Source of the DNA: Onchocerca volvulus | Taxonomy: Eukaryota > Nematoda > Chromadorea > Rhabditida > Onchocercidae | Assembly (NCBI GenBank): GCA_000499405.2 | Contig: HG738138.1 | Location: forward strand, 10,166,888-10,230,887 | DNA length: 64,000 nucleotides | Reading direction: 5' to 3' | Part shown: one piece after another, positions 1-14,294 of the stretch | How positions within the stretch are numbered: the stretch's first letter is position 1 | Layout: each line of letters begins with the position of its first letter | Made by a program: the position numbers and the translations under genes | The notes under the pieces: model-generated | Told to the model about the DNA's origin: nothing | Database searches by the model: none | What the model saw: only the letters and a program-made list of their open reading frames with translations

Positions 1-2158
1 AAGTGGAAAAATTGCTGCTTTTGAAATTCATTTTAGCAATACTTATTTCAAATTGTTCATTTTGAAGAAAAACATGTTTTTTCAGAATTTATTTCTTTAG
101 GGATTACTTTCTTAACTGATATTGTTTTAGCTGAAATCCAAATTATTTTCTTCGCTGACATTCTTCAGTTTAGAGGCTTAAACTGTAGTTTTTAGGCACT
201 TATATTTATAGCATTCTCGATCGCTATAACGAATGCACAACCGATTCGTTTCCCATTGTGCTTTCATGATTTTATACAAACACACATATACTTTTTGGTA
301 GTAATAAACAAATCAAAGAAAAGCACTTTATTTTTGTAAACATTTTGATACATTTATGTTCATTTAGTGATTTGGAACAAAAAATTACATCGTACAGAAT
401 GTGGCCGCCGAATTAAATTGCAAGTTAAAATTAGATTACTGAATTTTATATAAACTATATTTAAGTATGACAACAAGTAATTTGATCATTTCGTATTATC
501 AACAGCTATTATTTATTATTGCCAAAATTACTGCGTTGTTAACAATAAATCTTGATAGTGAAAAAAAAAAATTGTGGCGATAAAAAATGCTATTGGTAAA
601 TTAAATTAACTATTGGAATGCTTGTGAAAATGGTTGTTGACAAAACAGAAGGAAATTTTGGAAATAACATGTATTGGATTGCTCTCTACTTCATTACCGA
701 AGAAAGCATTAGAATTCTTATTTCGAAAATTTATCCATATATACTTATTTTCAAGGCCTGTTGATACAGTTTCAGTTTTCGTTCCATATTTCCCACTGGG
801 AAAAAAATAAAAGAAAAGAAAGTTCATAAATAATAGCTGAAATTAAATCTTGAAAATTTAGTCTGATTAGAAAAGAAAGTAGCTAAGGTAACTTTATTCA
901 GAAATTCTATTCTGCATCACTAAAACAATTCAGGAGTTATTTGTTCATATTTCAAAGAACTTTTTAAAAAAAAAACTAGTTCATTTCACAAAGTTTTCAA
1001 CAAACATTGTAAAATTCTTAGTGAGAATTATAGAGCCAAATCAATTATTAAAAAATGAAAACGTTCAAAGATTATTTGAAGATTCTGTGGAATGAGAATA
1101 TTTTTTTTTTTTAAGCTTAAACAGCTTATAAAAAACTCTAACCAAACAATATGTAAACGATGCGTAAAAGACAATAATGAAAAGCGATTGAGAAAGTTAA
1201 AATTTATTAAAATTTATTACTCATTTTATTAGCTGAACATATGAAGTTCAAGAATTTTCAAAGTGATGTTCGAGAAAAAATTTTTTGATATCTGTAATAC
1301 AGACATTGTTATTATAATTCTTAGGAACTGATAATATGAACTTGAAATATGTATCTACTGAAATTCATTTTCAGTGATAAAAAAGTTCACTTTAGCTTTT
1401 CAAACGACAAAAGGAAACTTGTAAATGACTGTCTGCTATAAACAGCGAAGTAGTAGATTTTTTTAATTAATTGTGAGGGTATGATAAGAAATGATTTTCT
1501 GTGAAAGAAATTTTGACTCCATCGAATCTTGATTAGAGAACTGAGATTGATAATGGAGAATTTCATGCGAAAACTCCTTTCGACATTTTTAGGACTTTTT
1601 TTTTGCTCATATATAATAAAGTATTTCGCTAAATATCTTTTAATGAGCATAGTTTAAAGAAGTTTCTTTTTTTTTGCAAATTTGTGCAACTGTTATATGA
1701 CTGTAATTGGACAAAAAAATGGACAAACTTTCTAAGATTAAAGTAAATTGAAACATATATGCCTTCTCTCAGCCATTATTATTGATAATGAGAAAAAATG
1801 TGATCTTTTTTATTGTTAAGAAGAAAAGTGAGGCTATTGGAATCAGCTTTTTTGAATTACATTTCAAATCCCTCTTGTCGATATATTTCGTTTCTTTAGT
1901 TTTATAAAGAAATAATAAAGAGCAGACGACATTTGTCAATTCTTCTGCATTGCGTCATCAGGTAAAATTCTTACAATTTTATTAATTCATTCATAATGCT
2001 GGAGCTTTGAAAGCGCATCAATCCAAAATGAGTCTTTTGTTTTTTGATCACGCAACTTTTCATGGCAAGATCTTTTCGCTTCAGAAATTATCGATAGTAC
2101 TTTAGCATATATCTCGACTTTGAGTGATACAAATATTTAAGATGGGGACTTTGTTTAG

Positions 2159-2212
2159 GACTGCCTTGGACGACAGCAGAAGAAAATGGGCGATCAGCAG
2201 CTGAGAGCTTGA
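2159..2212 (+). other. isolated exon-like segment
   Basis: This short stretch is much more GC-rich than its surroundings. It is preceded by TTTGTTTAG and followed by GTGAGT, good nematode acceptor and donor sequences. Only the frame that begins with a split codon stays open throughout; it includes LPWTTAEENGRSAAESL. I cannot link it to any neighbouring exon, so it may be a microexon of an unseen gene, a transposon scrap or chance. Confidence 0.2.
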
Positions 2213-5200
2213 GTGAGTCTAGCAAAAACTCAATTTATAGTCAGGCATGATGATAAGATCAGAAAATAAGTTGATCGTCTGAGTTCAAATTTTACTATAA
2301 AAGCTTTAAAATTCTTGTGAGAATAAAGAATGTGCATAGTAATATAAAGTTCAAAAATGTGCCAACAAAAATTATGAATCCTTGAAGATTCTAAAAAAAT
2401 CCAGAAAGTGATGCAATCCTAATGATTGTCACCAGAATAGAAACGATCAGTAAAGAAAACCAACCATATGCAGAATCATCGAAATTTGCATAATAGATTG
2501 ATCATCAAGCGTACTTTTGTCGTTTGTAAACCATCATTCTTTCGGGATAATTTGAAAGAAATATTAATAAGAACTGAATCTTTAAAATCTCAAAAAAAGT
2601 TAGAAAAATTAGATCTTTGAATAACATATACTTGCCGGAATTCTAGAGTATTTTGAAATATAAAACAGAAATTAGATAACATGCAACGAATAACCAAACT
2701 CTCTAATTCCAAAGTTTCGAATTTTTGTGAGCAAGTATATCATTTACTTTAAAGTCGAAACAAATGAAGCGGGCTTTAAAATTGCACACATCAGTTAGTA
2801 AGAGGACTTTTTGGTTAAGAAAATACATAAAAGCTTTTTCTGATTGAGACAAGCAAAAGCGGTTTTGAATTAAGGCTTTAACTGAGAAAGCACTAGCTTA
2901 ACTAAGACATGGAATCTTGTAGGAGAAGGCTAATTATGATCGATGTATTGCAGCCTTAAGGCAAAAGAAGAAATTCCTTAAAATTGAGCATTCTTTTTTC
3001 AATAGTGTTATTCGTTGTTTCTTTTCGAGAACTAATAGAAACAGTATTAGGTGATGTACGGTAGTTTATTGAGTTGATTTTTTTTTCTTATTTGATTTCA
3101 TGCATGCATCTGAATCCACTATTTTTTGGCAAAAAAACAAACGTGGGAATGACCATCTTGGCCAAGACCAATTTTCTATGAATTATTTAAGGGCTTCGGT
3201 AATTTCAACAGTTTCTTCCTCTTTCCTTCACTAAACGAAAGAAACCTTCACAATTATCACGTTGTATTTTGGCTTAAATGCTCTTTATTAATGCGTGAAG
3301 TAGAAAAAATATAAAAATAGTTTCCCAGCCTTCTGTGGATACAATAATCTATGCGATATTCAGCATCTCACTTATTAGGGACGTAGATTTACGTAACACT
3401 GAAATACAACTTTGCATTGGATCCCACCATACATGAATAGATCTCACAAAAAAAGCCAAGTTTTTAACTGTCGAGTGTTGCATCTGATGCATTTACTAAT
3501 TAATCGGTCAGTGGATCAAATCCTTGCACGTAAATCACATACTGAAATTTTTCTGGATTCGCCTTAAGATTCTAACATATTTCCCGTCTTGCTTTAAATA
3601 CTTCTTATGGATGAGCACTCTCATGGAATGATAACATGTCTAAATATTTTATGATACATCTAATGCTGCAACAATGACTGCAATGAAAAATTTCGGAAAT
3701 TGATGAAATTTTCCAAATATTTTGAGCTGTAGATAGTTGATTCGGCAATATTAATGTAAAGCACAGCGGAGGTCATCGAATCATATAGTTGGCAGAAAAT
3801 ACAAAATGATGTATGATCATTCTCGAGTTAAATAAGCATCCCCATCTAAAAGAGTGAACTAATTTCATGATGTTCACGCAAGTATCGGAAAATTTGAAGT
3901 TTACTGGATAGATTGAATTTTACTGAACATCACATAATATTAAATAATCTCAAAAAAAAAAGATATTTCAGTTCATAAATCAATTATAGCAGTAACAGTA
4001 GTTTTCATTTTTCATAAATTCAATCTATCCATCCATTCATCTGACCTAGTTTCTTCTCCTCATAAATGAAGTGACAGATGAAAAAGAAGTGAAAAAACTA
4101 GTCGACGATAAGCAACTAGGAAGGACAATTATAGTTAATAGAATAAAATAAAAGGCTGGATTACATTAAGACTTATTTAAACTGAATGCTGAAAGGTTGC
4201 CAATCCTTGCAAACATATTTTGAGGTCAGCTTGATTTACCATAGTTTTTTATTTCTTCACTGATTTCCCGATTACCACTAATTTTCTGATCGGTCTTCAT
4301 CTCTTTTTATTTTTTAATTAATAATTTTGCTAAAATGCAATTTCACTAAGTCAACGAAAAAAAAGGAACAAAGAAAGTTGATCAGATGGTGGAGATAGAA
4401 AAGAATCGCCCGACGATTGAGTACATTCATGTCAGGGACACACAATAAATAGAACTTTTTTAAACTCGCTCAAAGGCTTTTCTCAATTTATTCAGTTATG
4501 CTTTATGAATCTTTTTTATTGAAATATGCTCAGCTATCGACTGTTATTATTTTACCATTTATTCAGTGGTTATTTTGTTTTTAAATTCTTTCATATTTTA
4601 ATAATTGTTTCTATTCATATAAAAATATTCATTAAAAAAAGACCTAATAATTTATATTACATGCAGCTATCCGTCTATTTATCTTCTCATTGAACTTTTA
4701 TTATTTGCACTTTTTCAAGCCTAATTTGCAGCCTTTTATTGTGAGATTATCATTTTTTGCTCTTTTTTTCTTCGTGACAAATAACGGAGGAAGAAGAAGA
4801 TAGAAATGCATATATACGTGAACCGATGACACAACGATGAAGTATGAATATCTTCTACTTGGAAAATTTTACTATGTTAGGATGAATAAGGATAAATATT
4901 TCTTGATTCATACTTAACTCATGCAATATTATTTTTTCTTGTGATGACACTTCTATTCAATAATAATCCAATATATATCTTTTTTCTAATTTTCTTTTAA
5001 GCCAATTCTGTTGTTTTGTATTAATATGTTCGAATTTTGACAAATATTTGTCCAAAATATTTCATCGATATAAAGATTTTATCAAAAGACTGAAAAATAT
5101 ATTAACTAATAATGAAGTGATTTACTGCACTATGAAAATAGCACATGCAATTGCGAAATGAATGAACTTTGAATCCTTTTTATAAAAGTATTAAGTGTGA

Positions 5201-6413
5201 GAAAAGGGATCAAAAAAAGACAATTTTTACTTATTTTGCATAAAGAGTTTGTTTAATAGTTCATTATTGTCGTTCTTTCATCTAACATATTATGTATTTT
5301 TTTCATCTTTAAAAATTCCGAAATTTTTTTGTCATAAAATGATGTATGTTGTTGGATTTAGAAGAGAAATATTTTAGCTACATTTATATCCAGTTAAGTT
5401 ATCAATTTTTTTCCAAGTCTTCTAGCTACTTTATCTAACTTTTTCCTGCTTCTGCTGAAGCCGTAAAAGCGCATGAAGAATTTAAAGGATTCAGTTACCA
5501 CATTTTTGAATAAATTAAAAGTAGGGCTATGGATAAGCTTCCCAAAATAATGAAAGTTAAAAAAAAAAAGAATTTAATTGCTGCCATGTTGTTCGTTTGC
5601 TTCGATTTATTTAACGAAACAAAGCCAATAAATAATACTAATTACAATGTTAATTCTTCTTTTATATCATGAAGAAGCCATTATGTTAAAATGTGGGATT
5701 CCAATGAATTTGAATTATTTAAACTGAAGTGAAGTGATGAAGAATGCTTCTATGCAAAGTTTGATAAGAATATGGAATCACGCATCTCTACAATTCGGTG
5801 ATAATAATTATATATATATTCGGCTTGTTCAGACAGCATTTTAATCAACCCACACATTTGCACTATGTATTAATTGATTTCACTTATTTCATCTTGCGAA
5901 CATTATTGTCAATGCTTCATTGTAAATATAATTCTTTTCCTTTATCACATCGTTTGTAACACTTCAAATTCCCTTTTAGGCTTTTTTTCTCTTCAGCTAT
6001 TCTATTATATTCTTTGTCACGAAATGCCTTAAATCATTATTCATTCATTTCTATCGATTTGTTACAATTTCTCCATAACGAATGGATTTATAAGAACAAC
6101 TTCAAGGAGGTTTGATGGAAAGGATAAAGCAAATCTAATGCATCCATGCTAATATTTATGGCAGCTTTTAAGTTCTATAATTTTTCTTTTTTTTATTTAC
6201 ATTTCGTGATTCCATTCCTCTTTTCTACATAGTATTTAACAGTATAGGAAGATACTAAGAGACAAGTATTTCCTTTAGGATTATTCCAGAATAATGACAA
6301 TATTTATATGATTCATCAATTCTTGATAGAAATTCTAGTTAGATACTGGGATGAGTTTCATTTTTGAACTGAGCAGCCACTTTTTCGTGGTCCTATGCAT
6401 TCTTCCCAAACTT

Positions 6414-6421
6414 TGACGTCA
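6414..6421. promoter_or_regulatory. CRE-like palindrome TGACGTCA
   Basis: A perfect 8-base cAMP-response element. It lies about 1.2 kb upstream of the proposed first exon of the family B GPCR gene. An isolated 8-mer can occur by chance in 64 kb, so function is only a possibility. Confidence 0.25.
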
Positions 6422-7641
6422 TTCATCATTTCATCTCATTAGTTGCCATACCACTACCGTCAAGGAAAACAGAAGAGGTAGAAAGGAATCGTTTCTATAC
6501 TGCTTACCTGCTTTATTCATTTCGAAAGCTTAACTGTAAATATTTCATAGGATGAGTTACTTTTTTCCTACCGTGATGAAGATGAATATCACTTGATGTT
6601 AAAATGATGATTGAGTTCTTTATATAGAATTCCGACAAGAGATGGTTGTTCTCCCTTCTCCATTAAGACATAGCATTTTCATTCCGCATAATAGTTTTAG
6701 TCAAATTCATAATTATAACGTAAGTAGTGCGATATTAGCAGTCACAAATTTAACAAATCAGTGATCAGCAAAAAATAATTTCACTTTCCGAGCATTATTC
6801 ACAACAATGCATCAAAATTAGATGATTGCACCATTCAAATAGATGTTTCTATCACTTCTTCTATGATATGATCTGGAGGATATGACTTGAAAAGTTTAAT
6901 AAGAAACCATCTTCTTGCTTACGTTGTCCTAAGGAGAAGATAAATGAAGTGTTATCTGTCGAATGATGTATCACGAATTCAATACTGTTTATTTCATCGT
7001 CTCCCCGCTGAATTCTTTTCGGAAATTAACGAAAAAAATTAGAAAATGAAAAAATCTTCAGGACACTTCATAAGCCAGTTAAGATTAAGCATGCTCTTTA
7101 TGTTTTATATATTTTATCTTATAATATTAGAAATATTAGCTTCAAAAGGACAATTAACCATGAAAGAGCGTGTAAGAACAATGAAGACTGCAACCTCATG
7201 AATTTTGGTTTTAAACTTTAATAACTAATTTATAATTTGCTCGCTAGAGATCATTTAGCTACTTTGATAGACAAAAGAGTAACTCAATATAAGTCAACAA
7301 AAGCTATTTTATTCTGTGTTTCCTCTAAATATACTATAAATGATGACGGAAAAGGCATGTTTTACCCAATAAAAATTCATCATTTAGAAGTGTCTCGGGT
7401 AATCTCTTCCGCCCAAGTGTTATAACATTATATCCTGATCACACTATTAATAGCTGGATTTTCCATTTCCCGTTGAGTGATGTCACACTTGTCGATGACG
7501 TTGATTACATTCTATTTTTAATTAAACACCTAGTCTTCATTTGGTTTTCACGCATTATTGTTTTAAATGAAATGGACACACAGAGAATTTCCGCTCCTTT
7601 ACATATTATCAAGTCTCCAAGTAAAGCCCCAAATGATCCGT

Positions 7642-10600
7642 ATGAAGAGTAATTCGATTTTCAGTTTCATCACAGTCTTTGCTGCTTCATCGTCGCATTG
7701 TTATGGCTACAGTTCTTCGAATTTGAAGCAAGCTAATGTATAAACTTTCTATTTCTTCCTCCTATTGTGATGAAAATGAAAATAGAAGCTACTCTATATT
7801 TATTTGATATTCTAATTTGTATGTCAGGACTCTTTCAAGTTCGAGTGTTTTATTATTGATACATTTCATAAAAAATATCAGTCATACCTAAACGTGCTAT
7901 TTCTCATGTTGGCACATTTTTTATTCATAATGCTCTCTGAAAATATTGTGTGCAGTGAAGTGAATTGAATTGAAGCTAAATTTAGATATGAATTAGGACT
8001 TTGGAAAGAAGAATGGATTTATGTTGAGAAAACGAAATATCGTCTGGACATATTCGATTAAATCGTTTTATTCCTGTTGCATACCAATGAAGCGAATTGT
8101 AATATAATTGTAGGAAATTAAGGAACTGAAAACTGACATATGAGCGGAAGTGTTGTAGGCAGAGAGCGAAATATATGCTTGGAATTGGTCGATCAGTACG
8201 TCCAAACAATTGCAACAGAAACAAATTCGACGTAAATTGTTTGAATTTTTAACTTGAATTGATATGTATTATCCAAATCATACCCTCCATTAAATGGATA
8301 AAAATTGTTGAGTAAGGGCTATTTATCATTTGTTAATTAAGCTATATTTTCACATAAACTGGCACATTAAGCTGCATGAAATTTTCGGAGCAAAAGTGTT
8401 TCACCTCAAAATCATTAATTCAAAGCGCTTATCACTTATCGAAAATCAAGTCAACATCAGAATACAGAGCTGATTGAAGATGCTGATGATCACAGCATCA
8501 AGCTCAACCAAAAATTTATGAAGCGAAAATGGATTTCACTGCTTGAAAGGAGAAGGAAGCATGAAAGCAGAAAAATTGATCCGACATTTTATGAATGATT
8601 TCTTTGAAAAGTTCAATTTCAGGTATTGCATGGCAAATTTTGACCGATCATTATGCTGGAAAAAGACGGCATTGGGTGAAATTGCACAGAGGAAGTGCCC
8701 ATTTTCATACTGTCTAAATGTTGAGGGTTGTGAAGAAATTAAAAGTCAGTTGATTGAATGACGATTTATCAATAAATTAACTCTTCATTAAATACAACTT
8801 CAACCATTTAATTAATTTGGCAATTTTTACGAAATATCGAATTCACTTTAAAAATATTTATAAGATACCAAGGACATCTGTGATAGCCGCACTTATTATG
8901 CAACATATTTCATGATATTCATTCCATGGCAAATGGAGGGATTTAAAATTCATGAAAAACTAATATGTTTTTGAATAGAAAATAATACCTTGCATTTCCA
9001 TCAATACTTTCTTGCAAATACATTCAGACCGTTTCATTGAAGCTGCCAAATTTTTAGCATTATTTGTCTAAACTATAATCTTTGCAGATAACTATACCGT
9101 ACAACGTATGTGCAACGAGAACGGTAGTTGGGCAGAACCGATATATGCGCAATGTATTGATGTCCTAAAGTATCATTCACACTGTATCGTTGGATTCTGC
9201 AAGACGGTAATTAATTATCTTCTTTTTGTTCTGGGACAGCTTCTCAAAAGTTCAGTGCTTAGGAAGTATTTGGTGTACATCAAAGCAGTACAAATGAATG
9301 CAAAAAATGCTCAAATATTAGTTGCCATATAAACTTCAGATGGTTATCACAGGAAGCAATTTTAAATCGATGAAAAATGACTGCAAATAATTAGAAAAAC
9401 TTTGTACAGTTCAATTAGAAATTAGACAATTATCTCTAGATAGTTAAACAGAACCGATATGTTTAATTTACTCAGAAATAATTTTATTCTAAATTCATCC
9501 CAATATTTTCAGTGTCCAGATTTACTCCGTGAAATGGTTATCAATGTATCATTAACATTAAGTATCATTTCCGTGATATTATTAGTAACTACCTTAATAT
9601 TGTTTAATGTATTAAACTCCATCCAATGTCGACGCCTTTCAATTCATAAAAACCTCACAAGTTCTTTTGTATTTCGATTTGCTGTGTTGGCGTTATGGAC
9701 AATTGCGCAAACTTCAAATTTTTTTCAAGATTGCTCTTATTATAATTCAATGCCTCTAAATGAATATGTTAGTTTTTCATTTGAAAGCCTCGTTATAGAA
9801 TACTTTTCAAAACATTACAAGGCTCTTTAGAAATAATTTTATGCACAAGCAACATAGCAACTTATAACTTTGAGAAAAAATTTTCTGTTCGCAGTTAGAT
9901 GTGAAAGATGAATCAAAACTGACGACCTTTAAATTGTTTCTATTTCAAGAGCCAATTTTTAGGAATGGATTTGTAAGCTGTTGCTTTGGCTAGTCATTTA
10001 CTTCCAGGTTCATCTTAATTTTTAAATGCTAAACGATTTTTACCGATGAATAAGTTCGAGGATAGTTGCATCCCAACGACATCTGTCCTTTTCATTTTCT
10101 CCCTTACTAACACGGAAGAAAGTGATAAATTCAATTTAGAAAAATTGGAAAAGAGTGATGTTTTGGATTTAGTGCAAATACATGAAAATAAATTATTTCT
10201 GAGTAGAAAATATATAAAAAAGTAAAAAGGAGAGAAAAAGAGGAATAAAAAAGGTTACTTTATCTGATGTACTTTTTATTTACTACTTTTTGAATTTATT
10301 CCTTAGTTGCTGAATTTTTGATGTTTTTAAACACTTCCATTTTTGAAAGCAGTTACAAATTAGAGAACTTATAGGTTGCATCGGTTATGTGGATGTTTAT
10401 TGAAGGTGGCTATTTGTACAGCCGATTCACTATATTTGCAATGAGAAGCATTGATTGCCCCAATTATGCTTTCCTCTTTTGCGGTTGGGGTAAGTTGATG
10501 ATGATTGGCTAATATTGAAATTTGTTGGCTAACACAGGGAAAGTTTTTTTTGGAAGAATTGAAATATTTGTTCAGCATGTCTGTGTATATGAAAAAGGTT

Positions 10601-12202
10601 ATACCCAATAACTGATTATTCTTGATGACACTGATAATGGATATCAGTTAACAAATATGAAATTTGATCCAATAATGTCAAAATATTTCTATTTTTGGAA
10701 GATAATATCAGCGTATTATTGTAACAAGAAACTTAATTAATCATTTTAATAAAATATAATATATACTCAGTTAAAACAAAAACGATTGATGAGTTAAACA
10801 GAATAAATTGATGTAAAAAGAACAACAGGTGTGCCGTTTGTTGTTGTTATTAGTTGGACCATTATCCATCAGAAACGATCGAGTCAAAATCAAAATTCAT
10901 TTTGTTGGTTGCCGTATGCAAAAGGTGCTCATCTATGGATATTGTCTGGAACGATGGGATTAGCTTTAGTTGTTCGTTCTCATTTCAATATTTGCAAACG
11001 AATTATTTTGAATGCTTAGTGGCATGCTTTTAAGCTGCAGCTGTGGTAAATTATCATTTAAATATTTCACAGTCATTCCAATTCAGCTTTTCATTTTATT
11101 TTTATTCGATTCTTTTCAGTTGAATTTATTATTCCTACTGGGTATTGTTATCATACTGGTGCAAAAGCTGCGTGCCGAGAATACTGCCGAATCGAAAAAA
11201 ATATGGTCATCCTTTGCATTATTAATTCTTGTAAAGTCTAACCCCAATTTTGTTAGACATTTTACGAGTTCTTCACGAGATGATCATTTTTTGAACTATG
11301 AAATTTCTCCACTTACCGTTACTTATTTTCCCATAGGAATAGCGTGACTTGTTGTTCTTTTCGGAAACTACTTCATCTCATTGATCTATTTAACCGAAAG
11401 TCGAATTTTTTTCACGAGAACAGATTGAGCACTTTTCGATTGATACCGATTTCTTAAAGAAACTCAATCTGCCTAGAAGATATTAATTTATTAATCTTCA
11501 TTTAAGGAGAACGGTGAAGTCGACACTTTTATTGGTACCACTTCTCGGTGTTTCCAACATACCCTTATTCTACGAGCCATCACAGCCCAGTAGTGTTTAT
11601 ATGCTTGGCTCTGCTATTTTGCAACATTCTCAGGTTGCTTTTTAAAATAACTTATTAAATTAGCAGTTATGCTTCTAGGGTACTCATTCAAAATTCTTCT
11701 TAGAATCAAATGAGACTTCAGAACTAGTTTGACCAAATCCTGCTTATTAATATTTTTATCTTTTTTGTGCCTGAATTCACAATAAAGATTTCAAACTTTT
11801 GACTTAACGAAAATTTGCATTTTAAGGGCATATTTATTGCTGTATTATACTGCTTTTTGAATGGTGAGGTGCAAAATGCACTCAAACGGCAATTAATAAA
11901 GCTGCAAATGCATATTTTAAGGTATTCAACTACAACAAGTCGGTAATTTCCACCTTTTTGGTAACCGGACATAATTTGTAAATCGATGGTTCAAGAAATA
12001 TAATAATTTGTATATTTTTTGTGAGAAAATAAATGATTGGCATTGCTGTGACAGATCATATATTTCCAGCGAAGAACCGCGTTTTGGAATAGAACGAAGT
12101 TATACTCCGGATAAATTAAATGAACTGGACAGTAAATTCGGCATGCCCATGGGAGAGTTGAGTAATGCAGGTGGCTCGAAAAGATCCCACAATTTTCTTT
12201 AA
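7642..12202 (+). CDS. family B (secretin-like) neuropeptide GPCR, PDF receptor-like
   Basis: This gene encodes a plasma-membrane peptide receptor, expected to signal through Gs/cAMP. My exons are 7642-7737, 8461-8744, 9088-9206, 9513-9767, 9963-10007, 10375-10489, 10829-10971, 11120-11205, 11507-11633, 11827-11921 and 12055-12202. From exon 3 onward every phase agrees. Exon 1 starts with a signal-like segment (MKSNSIFSFITVFAASSSH). Exons 2-3 carry the hormone-receptor Cys domain (FDRSLCWKK, KCPFSYC, CNENGSW). Seven membrane segments follow, with family B signatures: a conserved TM3 (VASVMWMFIEGGYLY), the intracellular KLRAENTAESKKIW, and TM7 GIFIAVLYCFLNGEVQ. The stretch HLWILSGTMGLALV fits PDFR-1 best from memory; the other family B receptors are the alternative. 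Exon 2 is one base too long for a continuous frame (an in-frame TGA at 8596-8598 and a shift to the Cys-domain frame), so it holds a frameshift or the N-terminus is built differently, perhaps from ATG 8561. Confidence 0.8.
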
Positions 12203-13861
12203 AAGATGTGTTCAGGAAACTGTTCAAGTGATCTAAATATGACACAGCTGTTATTTTGTCGTTGTTGTCATTATTAAACAATGCAGTTGATATATAGTTG
12301 AATAAATGCTAAAGTAAACATAATTTACTTTTGATACTACAATCAAACTACAAGAAGTTTGATGAAATCTTCAAAATTAAAGATTTAAATAAAATTTTGC
12401 CACGTAAAGTTTGGTCTAATACTTTGGCTCTGATTTAAGTATAATCTGCTTACTACAATTAGTGAAGTAAAATAATAAAACTTCTAACAAATTTTATGCC
12501 TATTTTACGAAAAAGCAATCGGAGACGAAGGTTTTTTGAGCTTAGTGAGGTTTTTGAATTTAAACGATGAAAGCTTTGTTATAAACATTCGTAAAACTAT
12601 GCATATATTTTTCGCGAAACCATAATTTATTTATTTGATTAATTGATAATCTCAATGAAAAAAAAAATGGAATTTTGCTTGAAACAGTACTGGCAGTAAC
12701 TTATCATTAAGAAGTAATTTAAGATGAAGATAAACTGATTCATCATCTTCCTTGAAGCAGAATATAATTCTTGAATGCCAGTATTTTATGAAAGAAAATT
12801 GAAGCGCTGGAGTTTTTAAGCTTAATATAGCCTACAACAATGTTAAACGGATTTTTGTGTACGACAATTAAAAAAACGAAATAAATTGGTGACGACAAAA
12901 GTACTACATGAAATAGTAACACATAGAGGGATTTGTTTACTTAATAAATCGATGACAAGTGTTATGCGAAACAGGTTTATATACAAATTCAGATATCATA
13001 ATAGCAGATATCATAATTCTTCAATGTTTGTAAAGCAATTGCCGTCTGATTCTTTTATGAAAATAATGTCACTGGCTGTTGAGTTTTTATAATGAGTGCG
13101 AAAATGTTGATTCGAATCCGGCCGGGGAGTCATGCTAAAACTTTAACACAACATAAATTTGTCACGATAGCCTGTTTTCAGCATTTATACATGTAGTCTT
13201 CTGCTTTAATTACTGCCAAAAAATTCCCACCTTCTTTCTACAGTTTGTTAATTTTCTTCTATTTTTCTCAAAAAGGTAGGAGCTTCTTTGCAATTTTGAG
13301 GAAAGTAAATAAATGAATTTTTTGTGACACTAGAGAGAACCGTTTTCTGCATAAACATGGTCGATCTAATTAAAATTTTTATCTAGTATTTAATGAGAGA
13401 AAAAATAGACTTTAAGTCACCCTTATTTACATAATCGTGGATGAGAATTGTAAAACTATAACCTGATTTAGCTTTTACTAGTAACACTTGAGTTAGTTAC
13501 TAAGCATAGCTCAAAGAAGAAACTCTTACTTTTGATATACCAAAAATTCTTTTTAAAAGGCTGAGCCCAACTTTGAATCAAGAAATTTAGAAGGAGTCAT
13601 AGCACAAGAATGTTAACATTATATATCATAATACTTGAGACGGAATGATATAAAATACACAAATGAAACAATCTATCATTTGTAATCTTACCTTAATTAT
13701 AGCAACTTGCCTATATATTCAAAGCTTGAGAAATTAGTTTTATACCTGAGAGAAAGAAAAGATATTAAACCTGCTGATATAGAGCTGTGCCTTTCAACTT
13801 CCAGCAATGGTTATGTTACACTTGTAATTAGGTTTCCGTAACTTCCTACCATACATCCTCG

Positions 13862-13894
<33 letters not shown>

Positions 13895-14294
13895 TAATAA
13901 TTATTTCCAGTATTTTGAATTGAAAAATATGGCGCCCACTGCGTAACGATAATTTGTTGTCATATGAAGTAAATCGGTACATTTCTGAATTTCTGAGAAG
14001 AGCAGATCTGAAGCTGAACAGCAAAAGGATTGCATCCATCCACTTTACATCGAGTATGTCCTGTCGTTTTCATTCATCTTGTAAAAAAAGGACGATTCAC
14101 TACTCTCGAAAGACTGCTACAAAAATCAAACATTATCTCTAGATTCCAATTTGTTAGATTTACTTGCCTATTCTAGTACTTGCCTTTGCTTTCGTCTTTC
14201 AAATACAGAAAGACTAACCGAAAATTGAGTTGCTCAGCGTATTTTTTCTTGTGAATGCTAAACCTTCAAATTATTCATTGGATTTTGGAAAAAA
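12203..14294. other. 3' UTR and intergenic DNA with a poly(T) tract
   Basis: After the receptor's 3' UTR this stretch is AT-rich without recognisable coding exons. It contains a T(28) run at 13864-13891 and, close to 13109, a sequence resembling a tRNA T-loop without a pairing stem. The part just before 14295 is probably the promoter and 5' UTR of the neuropeptide gene. Confidence 0.5.
12301..12306 (+). terminator. poly(A) signal of the GPCR gene
   Basis: AATAAA lies about 100 bases after the receptor stop codon at 12200-12202, a normal distance for a nematode 3' UTR. Confidence 0.5.

Larger units (their letters stand above)
1..7641. other. AT-rich intergenic region, no firm gene
   Basis: I see no convincing gene here. 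Open frames of 60-80 codons occur on both strands (for example 606-827 and 1387-1650 on the minus strand) but are AT-rich, without domains or good splice borders. Two spots stand out. One is a GC-rich 54-base segment at 2159-2212 with acceptor-like and donor-like borders. The other is a perfect CRE palindrome, TGACGTCA, at 6414-6421, about 1.2 kb upstream of the receptor gene. The region may hold regulatory DNA for that gene. Confidence 0.6.

Noticed and set aside
7982..8224. 80-codon minus-strand open frame starting MFLLQLFGRTDRP
   Set aside because: It falls in the intron between the first two GPCR exons and shows no domain or conserved pattern, though a coding role cannot be excluded.
13095..13125. 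tRNA-like T-loop (GATTCGAATCC)
   Set aside because: The flanking bases do not form a T-stem, and no acceptor, D or anticodon arm is found upstream.
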